From NCBI GenBank assembly GCA_024500155.1, contig CM044873.1:2919001-2983000 (forward strand): a DNA stretch of 64,000 nt, written 5' to 3'. This document shows, piece by piece, positions 57,600 to 64,000 of the stretch. This DNA comes from Chenopodium formosanum. Lineage: Eukaryota > Streptophyta > Magnoliopsida > Caryophyllales > Amaranthaceae. Made by a program: the position numbers and the translations under genes. Each line of letters begins with the position of its first letter. The stretch's first letter is position 1. The notes below the pieces were generated by a model. It did no database searches and had not been told where the DNA came from. It worked only from the letters and a program-made list of their open reading frames with translations.

Positions 57600-59681
57600 A
57601 TGGCAGCAACAACTCTTCGTTTCTCTCTCCTCAGAATCTACCTTCAAAAGAGACTCTTATCATCTTCTTCAATCAACACTAATCAACACACTCAAAACCA
57701 AGTTTTGCAGAAAAAATTTAATCACCCAATTCATAATGAGGAAATTATAAACCAATTATGTAGAAATGGAAGATTCAAGGAAGCCATTGATATATTATGC
57801 GAGAAAAAGCTTCTTAAAGAAGCTGTTCAATTGCTGGGTCACATTCATTGTCCTTCTGCTTCTATTTACTCTTCTCTGTTGCTTTCATGTCTTCAACAAA
57901 GAGCCCTTCAAGAGGGAAGAAGGGTTCATGGTCATATCAAAGCTTCGGATTTCATTCCTGGGATTTTTATATCGAATCGTTTGATGGATATGTATGTAAA
58001 ATGTGGGAGTTTGAGGGATGCCCAGAAGGTGTTTGATGAAATGTCTGAGAGAGACTTGTGTTCTTGGAATACTATGATTAAAGGGTATGGGAAAATAGGG
58101 AAGGTAGAAAACGCACGTAAGTTGTTCGATGAAATGCCGAAGAGAGATGGGTTTTCTTGGACTGCTATGATATCGTGTTATGTTCAACATGGGAGGCCGA
58201 AGGAGGCATTGAATTTGTACAGGGAAATGCAGAGTTTTGGGAATTTGGATTCTAACAAGTTTACTATGTCAAGTGTGATTGCTGCTTCTGCTGCTATACC
58301 GAGTTTACTTTCTGGAAAAGAGATTCATGGGCGTATAGTGAGGTTGGGTTTGGAATCTGATTCCGCGGTTTGGAGTGCATTGTCTGATATGTATGCAAAA
58401 TGTGGCTGTGTTGAAGGAGCTAGGCGTATATTCGATAAAACTGTGGACCGAGATGTTGTTTCTTGGACAGCAATGATTGATGGATATTTTGAGGATGGGA
58501 AGTGGGAAAACGGGTTCACATTGTTGTCAGATATGTTGAGGTCTCGAATCAGACCAAATGAATTTACATTTGCAGGGGTTTTGAACGCGTGTGCGGATCA
58601 AGCTTTGGAGAATGTAGGGAAGCAGGTCCATGGGAATATGATCAGAATTGGTGTTAATCCAGATTCATTTGCTGCAAGTGCACTTGTTCATATGTATTCC
58701 AAGTGTGGGAATGTCAGGAGTGCAAGAAAGGCTTTTGAAGGACTGTCTACACCTGATTTAGTATCATGGACTTCTCTTATTGTTGGATTTGCACAGAATG
58801 GTCATACTGAGGAATCTTTGGAGCTCTTTGAGTTGATGCTTAGATCAGATACTCAGCCTGATCATGTCACTTTTGTTGGAGTTCTTTCTGCCTGTACTCA
58901 TGCAGGATTAGTCCAGAAGGGAATTGAGTATTTCCACTCAATCAAGGATCGCCATGGACTAACACCAATTATAGAACACTATTCTTGCCTCGTTGATCTA
59001 CTGAGCCGAGCTGGCCGTTTCAAAGAAGCTGAAGAATACATTAGTAAAATGCCTATGAAGCCTGATAAATTTTTGTGGGCTTCTCTTCTTGGTGGTTGTC
59101 GAATTCATAAAAATGTGGAACTAGCAGAACAAGCAGCAAAAGCGTTGTTTGAGATAGAGCCTGAAAATGCTGCAACATATGCAACTCTGGCCAATATATA
59201 TGCCACTGCAGGTCGATGGGAGGAAGTGGAGAAAGTCAGAAAAATGATGGATAATAGAGGGGTGGTCAAGAAGCCAGGCTTGAGTTGGATTGAGGTCCAG
59301 AGACAGGTCCACAGGTTTCTTGTGGGTGATATTTCTCATCCCAATTACAATCAAATCCATGCATTCTTGACAGAGATCTCAAAAAAGATGAAGCAAGAAG
59401 GCTATGTGCCAGACACTGACTTTGTACTTCATGATGTAGAAGAAGAGCAAAAGGAGCAGAATTTGTCCTACCACAGCGAGAAGCTTGCAGTTGCTTTCGG
59501 AATCATCTCTACTCCACCTGGGACACCAATCAAGGTGTATAAGAATTTAAGAACCTGTGTAGACTGTCATACTGCAATCAAATTTATTTCTAGGATTACC
59601 AAAAGAAAAATAATTGTGAGGGATTCAAACAGGTTCCACTTTTTTGAAAATGGAAGCTGCTCTTGTAGTGACTATTGGTGA
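57600..59681 (+). CDS. PLS-class pentatricopeptide repeat protein with E and DYW domains (At4g37170-like)
   Basis: Intronless 693-residue protein. The Arg/Ser/Leu-rich start (MAATTLRFSLLRIYLQKRLL) looks like an organelle transit peptide. PPR motifs run from about residue 85 to 500, with typical P, L and S repeats such as VFDEMSERDLCSWNTMIKGY, SWTAMISCY and PDLVSWTSLIVGFAQNGHTE. The E/E+ region follows (MPMKPDKFLWASLLGGC, PGLSWIEV). The C-terminal DYW domain has the cytidine-deaminase-type residues HSE (in YHSEKLAVAFG) and CVDC, plus a second metal site in CSCSDYW, which ends the protein. Such proteins recognise RNA by the PPR code and edit C to U in chloroplast or mitochondrial transcripts. 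The chosen ATG is the first in frame. Layout and sequence agree with my recollection of At4g37170. The RNA target is unknown. Confidence 0.97.
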   Translation: MAATTLRFSLLRIYLQKRLLSSSSINTNQHTQNQVLQKKFNHPIHNEEIINQLCRNGRFKEAIDILCEKKLLKEAVQLLGHIHCPSASIYSSLLLSCLQQRALQEGRRVHGHIKASDFIPGIFISNRLMDMYVKCGSLRDAQKVFDEMSERDLCSWNTMIKGYGKIGKVENARKLFDEMPKRDGFSWTAMISCYVQHGRPKEALNLYREMQSFGNLDSNKFTMSSVIAASAAIPSLLSGKEIHGRIVRLGLESDSAVWSALSDMYAKCGCVEGARRIFDKTVDRDVVSWTAMIDGYFEDGKWENGFTLLSDMLRSRIRPNEFTFAGVLNACADQALENVGKQVHGNMIRIGVNPDSFAASALVHMYSKCGNVRSARKAFEGLSTPDLVSWTSLIVGFAQNGHTEESLELFELMLRSDTQPDHVTFVGVLSACTHAGLVQKGIEYFHSIKDRHGLTPIIEHYSCLVDLLSRAGRFKEAEEYISKMPMKPDKFLWASLLGGCRIHKNVELAEQAAKALFEIEPENAATYATLANIYATAGRWEEVEKVRKMMDNRGVVKKPGLSWIEVQRQVHRFLVGDISHPNYNQIHAFLTEISKKMKQEGYVPDTDFVLHDVEEEQKEQNLSYHSEKLAVAFGIISTPPGTPIKVYKNLRTCVDCHTAIKFISRITKRKIIVRDSNRFHFFENGSCSCSDYW

Positions 59682-62020
59682 AATATTTTGCTAAGTGAAT
59701 TCTTGGATTTTGCTCATCCCAGGCACAAGCCCTGATTCATTAGTCTGGGTTATCTACGCTTCAGTTGAGGTTTAATAATTGTCAGGAGCTAATTCTTCCT
59801 GTAGTGTGCCTCTTGTCAGAGAATGACAGCTACCCTTGGTATATCTTACCAGTGCCAATCACTAGAAATGGATCTGGTCTTTTAATGACATTACTATAAT
59901 ATGATCTGTGCAGAAATGCCATCTATACCATCCTGGAGTAGATACATTCTGGAATCCTCATGATCATCAGTAGTGTATTATCAGTTCTCAGGTACATAGT
60001 ATTTGAATTTCGAAAAAAAAAAGAAACAAAAGAAGATTCTTTTCTGCATGATATAAGTCCATGTATGTTTGTCTTATACTAGTTTTACTAGTATCTGAAA
60101 TAGCTTTGATCCACATTTAACTTAATCTACATGAATTCTTTGTCCTGATTTGTTTGGGGCTATTGCTTCTGAATGCAATAAGAGCATGGTACCACTGATG
60201 CTTTTGCTTTTTGTAGCGTGTTTCCTGTGGCTGGAGGAAAATGCTATAAACCGAGCATTTTTTTGGATCATACTGGTTGATCTACTTTTAGAAAGGCTTA
60301 GCAAAATGCTATCTCAAGACATAACTGTATCTTATTTCAATAACGTTCTCCCAATGACTATAAGTTTATATATACTGCCTAGTATGTATCTGCCTTTGGA
60401 AATTAAGCTGAATTGAATATTATGCTTGCTGATTAATGCTATATTGATTCCTGGTCAATGGTTATCGACGATCATTCTTTGTATGAGACCCCCCTTTTCT
60501 CTGTCGACCTTCCCAACTATTCTGTACGCTGAAGGTGTATTGAATTTCCTTACACTTTTGTTTCAATTGTGTTGGAGTATCAGAAATTTTGACGTTGCTA
60601 AGCTCATGATTTGTTATTACCTATTAGCCTCCTGTTGTCTAAAAGCTATTCCATAGACTTGTTTGTTATATGCAGTATGATGTCCCTGGTCTATAGAATT
60701 TTGGTTTTGCTCAATACTTATTTATCTCTCTTCATTGACTAATTTGCAATCATCTGATGTAAGTATTTTAAAAAATGTACCATTTGCAACTAAAATAAAC
60801 AGATCTGATCTTAAAATATATTGAAGCAAGAGAATATGAAGTTGAGCATATCATCTTCACATGTTGAGTCCATGAGTAATTGAATTTTCTCAAGTGGATT
60901 TGCAAATTGGCGCCTAATTGGCTAATTCTGTTGAGGCTGCCCACTACCAGTGTTTTTCTCATAGTCATTGACATTTTCAGTGTTTTGTCTGAATATGCAA
61001 ATATATATGAATCTTTTCCTCTTTTTGCACCATCAAATGCCTTTCTTAACTGCTTCGGAATTATTTCTTGATTAGTTCTGGCCGTTTTCGTTCTGTGTAA
61101 TTTGGTTGGTTGCCTCCTACACACATAAACCTCTCAGTCTCTCACTCATTTGCTTTCTTTTGCTGTTTTATGTGTATGCTTTTGAAATTGTCATTCTATT
61201 GTTTTAAGGATATAGAATTATGGATTTTTTTTGTGTGTTGCAACATGTTAGAACTAATGTCTCGAAATCCAGGCCAACTCTCCCCACAAATATTTCTTTT
61301 CCTTCTATCATCTCAGAATATTTTATGCCTGCAAAGTTTTTTTATTGTTAAGTTGTTTTTTTTTTTTTTTTTTTTGGAAACAAAATTTGTCTAATTTTTT
61401 TCTTTTAGCATACTGGTTAAACACACTGTATTTCAATGTAAAACTGAAATGAGAAAGTAACATGTATGCAAGACATAGCTATAATTGTTTACCATAACAT
61501 TTATGAAAATTGTGCTTATAGTTCAGGTGAAGATCGTTGAAAGTTTTGTAGATAAACCCTATATGAGTATATAGTGTACTTTATTTTTTTAATATAACAT
61601 TTAATGGAATTGTTTATTATTTAAATAAAATTTTTCCTTGGAATAAAGAGATTTGTGTCCCTTGGTGAATTGACACCCTTGCAAACTATTATCAATAAAT
61701 ACAGAATGTATGGATGACTTTGAGTGTTTTGACAAACATTAAACAGAAATTTCTAAGTAGTAGATAAATCATTAGAAATACGATCTTAATTCTCTTCCTT
61801 GTATCTCAATAGTTATATTGTTTAAGTCATACCTTTATAGAGGGTTGATATTTAACTATAAAGAAAGTGGCATTGTTATGTATCTAGAAGAAACATCCGG
61901 CCCTCTATCTCCCTAATTCTCTACCAAAATATGTTTTAAAGTTTTCATGAAGAAATTGGCTGTTTTTCCCTTCTTACATCATGTCTAATTTTCTCACAAT
62001 CTCTCCTCATTCTTATGCAG
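59682..62020. other. PPR 3' region; RIBA first exon(s) not located
   Basis: Contains the PPR 3' UTR and 2 kb of AT-rich sequence. The first RIBA exon recognised at 62021 starts in phase 1, so at least one upstream coding exon with the transit peptide must exist. I could not identify it by motif here, since that part of RIBA proteins is poorly conserved. No MITE was found. Confidence 0.5.
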
Positions 62021-63676
62021 AGCGTGTATTAACTTCGGTGAAACTTGCACTGACAGTGTCTCAGTCACAGAAGGAAATTGCAATGATAGAAGGTGCTGCA
62101 ACAGTTGCCAAAGGTGGTGATATCTGCAGTACACTTAATGCTATAAACATAAATTCCGGGACAGATTGTGGTAGTAATGGTAAATGTTCTGTAAGCAGTC
62201 CTACAGAAGGTTTTACTTGCATCTTGGATGCCATTGATGATATCCGTCAAGGGAAGGTTGTTTCTTTGTTTTGTTTTCTTCTCTATAGTCTTTCTCTCTG
62301 TGTTTTATTTTATGCTAATTTGGGAGGTTTGAGAGGTGTAGAGGGTTATCTGCAATTCACCTTGTAGTATTTTCACTTTCTACCTTTCTCAATTGTCTAT
62401 CTTTAAACATATATGCATGTGCTTATGCAATGCTTTCTGCAGCCACCGTATCCTATATTAGCTCCAGTGTCTGCAGAAAATGTTTTGTTAAAGATGAAGG
62501 TGGAAAACTGAATTCGAAATGAAGTTAAAACTTTAACTGGACATACAAGACAATGGGCAATATCCTCTACTTGTTCATAGGAGTAAAATCAATAAGTAAT
62601 ACAAGTATTCAATAGTTCATCCTTGAATATCTATCATTTTCTGTTTCAAGGTATGATTAGGGCAACTTAGACAATCATCCTCTTCATCTCTATCTGTTCT
62701 TTGCAGATGGTGATCATTTTAGGTAAAGAAAAGAGAGAAAATAAAGGGTATCTAATGGTGGCAGCTTCACATATATCACCTGAAGTTATAGATTATTTTA
62801 TGAGGCAAGGATCTGGGATCATCTATGTGACAACGAAAGAGGGAGACTTAGTGAGACAGCAGGACTCCTGTATGGTAAGAACTAAGAAGATATACATAAT
62901 GATATGTGATATTATTGATTTATTTATTTTTTCTATGCATACAAACTTATAGACTAGAAGAAATTGATTCAATATCATTGAACAGGATATCTGACAAATC
63001 TTCTTATTTCTGTACTCTATGTGAATGTATTATATGCAGTATTTGAAAATCTGATTCTAATATTTGGTCTTGTTGTTTTCTTTTCTATTGAATGCTCCAA
63101 CACTTGTTGATTTGTAAAATTGTTATGATTGAAATTAGTCTCTGGACAATGAGGACAGTAGGACATGATATAAATGAGATAATCTGGCTTATGAACTATA
63201 ATAAATATGCGTGCTTGCGGCTAATGATTGTGATCAATGTTAATCGTTAACATGCTGGTATGCTACTATACATCAGTCATCCAATGACTGCATAAAGTTT
63301 CCCTAATGGTATCATCTATTACAAGGTTTCATGACAATGTTTTATGATTTGCTCTACAGAATGTGGAATGTGCCACAACTGCTTGCACTAATCATTTGGC
63401 AACCACTCTCCTGGCTTTAGCATCAACGAAGTCCAAAATTAAGGACTTCTGCTGTTCAGGTCCTGTTTCTTTGCTAAAGTATAGAGTAGGAGGGGTTCTG
63501 GAAAGAGCTGGGCACGGAGAAGCTGCTGTAGATCTTGCTGTGCTTGCTGGGCTAGAACCAGTTGGGGTTTTGTGCGAGCTTTCTTGTGAAGATGGCTCAA
63601 CAGAGAGACTTACCAAGCTTCATGAATTTGCCAACAAGGAGAAACTGAAAATCATATCTATCACTGACCTCATACG
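62021..63676 (+). CDS. RIBA3: RIBA-family riboflavin biosynthesis protein, degenerate DHBP-synthase half (RIBA3-like, partial)
   Basis: Three exons, 62021-62256, 62707-62874 and 63360-63676, join in phase. The 5' exon(s) were not found and the GTP cyclohydrolase II half lies beyond the right edge; the last donor is in phase 2 after ISITDLIR. The segment aligns along the whole DHBP synthase domain: ILDAIDDIRQGK, ISPEVIDYFMRQGSGIIYV, CTNHLATTLLALASTKSK, GGVLERAGHGEAAVDLAVLA and LKIISITDLIR. The catalytic acidic loop, normally DDEDRENEGDL, is here GKEKRENKGYL, so the Glu and Asp after REN are Lys and Tyr. The RPGHIFPL motif is also lost, although the His of AGHGEA remains. DHBP synthase activity is therefore unlikely. 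Arabidopsis RIBA3 is known as a paralogue with an inactive DHBPS half and an active GCHII half in plastids. All frames are open, so a recent pseudogene is less likely. Confidence 0.8.
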
Positions 63677-64000
63677 GTAAATTTCAATTATATAAAAAAT
63701 GATACATCCTAGTGACCCTCTAGCCAAAAAATTCTTAGGATGACAATACATGTTATTACTTATTCCTAAAGGTTCCAAGTTTGTGCATACTTAAACTTGA
63801 CTTTAACCCTATGCCCATTGAGTACCATGTCTATTAACTAGGTCTAATCGTAATAGCAAAGAGGGATGGTTTAATGAAAATTTGACACAAGGTTCTTACC
63901 AGGGATATGAAAAGGAGATTCCATTCAAGCATTGCATCCTTCACATCCTTGGTCCTTGAGACTTGAGGTGTTATATATGAGTTTCTACACTTCTGTACAA
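63677..64000 (+). other. RIBA-like gene intron, continues past the window
   Basis: Begins GTAAATTTC after the phase-2 exon end; no further exon is recognisable before the edge. Confidence 0.6.

Noticed and set aside
60150..60416. Hydrophobic open frame between PPR and RIBA genes, considered as RIBA exon 1
   Set aside because: No transit-peptide character, no donor in the needed phase that I could justify, and no RIBA similarity.

Overview
This is a 64 kb stretch of plant nuclear DNA. It is AT-rich, with nine multi-exon or single-exon protein genes separated by intergenic DNA full of small transposons. Introns have GT-AG ends, and every product is a plant family: LOB-domain factor, ABA-type SnRK2 kinase, DYW-class PPR protein, GARP factor and RIBA. 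Gene content and order point to a eudicot. I could not determine the species from sequence alone.

Layout, left to right: (1) 1-1402, minus: N-terminal exons of a MAPKKK5-type kinase that runs off the left edge. (2) 4277-6900, minus: organellar ribosomal protein bL25 in three exons. (3) 6901-14813: 8 kb of intergenic DNA with two Tourist-type MITEs, an LTR-like remnant, a tandem duplication and a tiny poly(A) retroposition. (4) 14814-15935, plus: LBD36/ASL1-like LOB-domain factor. (5) 21477-26690: satellite array of 17 monomers of about 322 bp with a decayed right edge. (6) 27219-33033, minus: misato/DML1 in nine exons. (7) 35560-38144, minus: HHO/NIGT1-type GARP repressor in five exons. (8) 42400-47127, minus: DEK_C plus double-SWIB protein in six exons. 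(9) 47128-50384: transposon-rich spacer with an inverted 24-bp minisatellite. (10) 50385-56236, plus: subclass III SnRK2 in nine exons. (11) 57600-59681, plus: intronless PPR-DYW editing factor. (12) 62021-63676, plus: RIBA-type riboflavin gene with a degenerate DHBP-synthase domain, running off the right edge.

Exon joins for the seven spliced genes were built by hand, and reading phase closes across every junction. From memory, MAPKKK5, L25, ASL1/LBD36 and SnRK2.3 are consecutive Arabidopsis loci (At5g66850-At5g66880), and the PPR, HHO5 and DML1 genes are consecutive on chromosome 4 (At4g37170-At4g37190). The window therefore looks like an ancestral block whose genes were divided between two chromosomes in Arabidopsis.

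The most interesting non-genic signals are the satellite array with its block duplications and recurrent open frame, five poly(A) retropositions with 13-17 bp target duplications (four of them inserting only 22-45 nt), a Tourist family with an internal TTCAG repeat and an empty site in the window, and the folded-back minisatellite near 48.2-48.8 kb. The genes do not form a pathway. They are a colinear set serving signalling, organelle function, transcription and cofactor metabolism.
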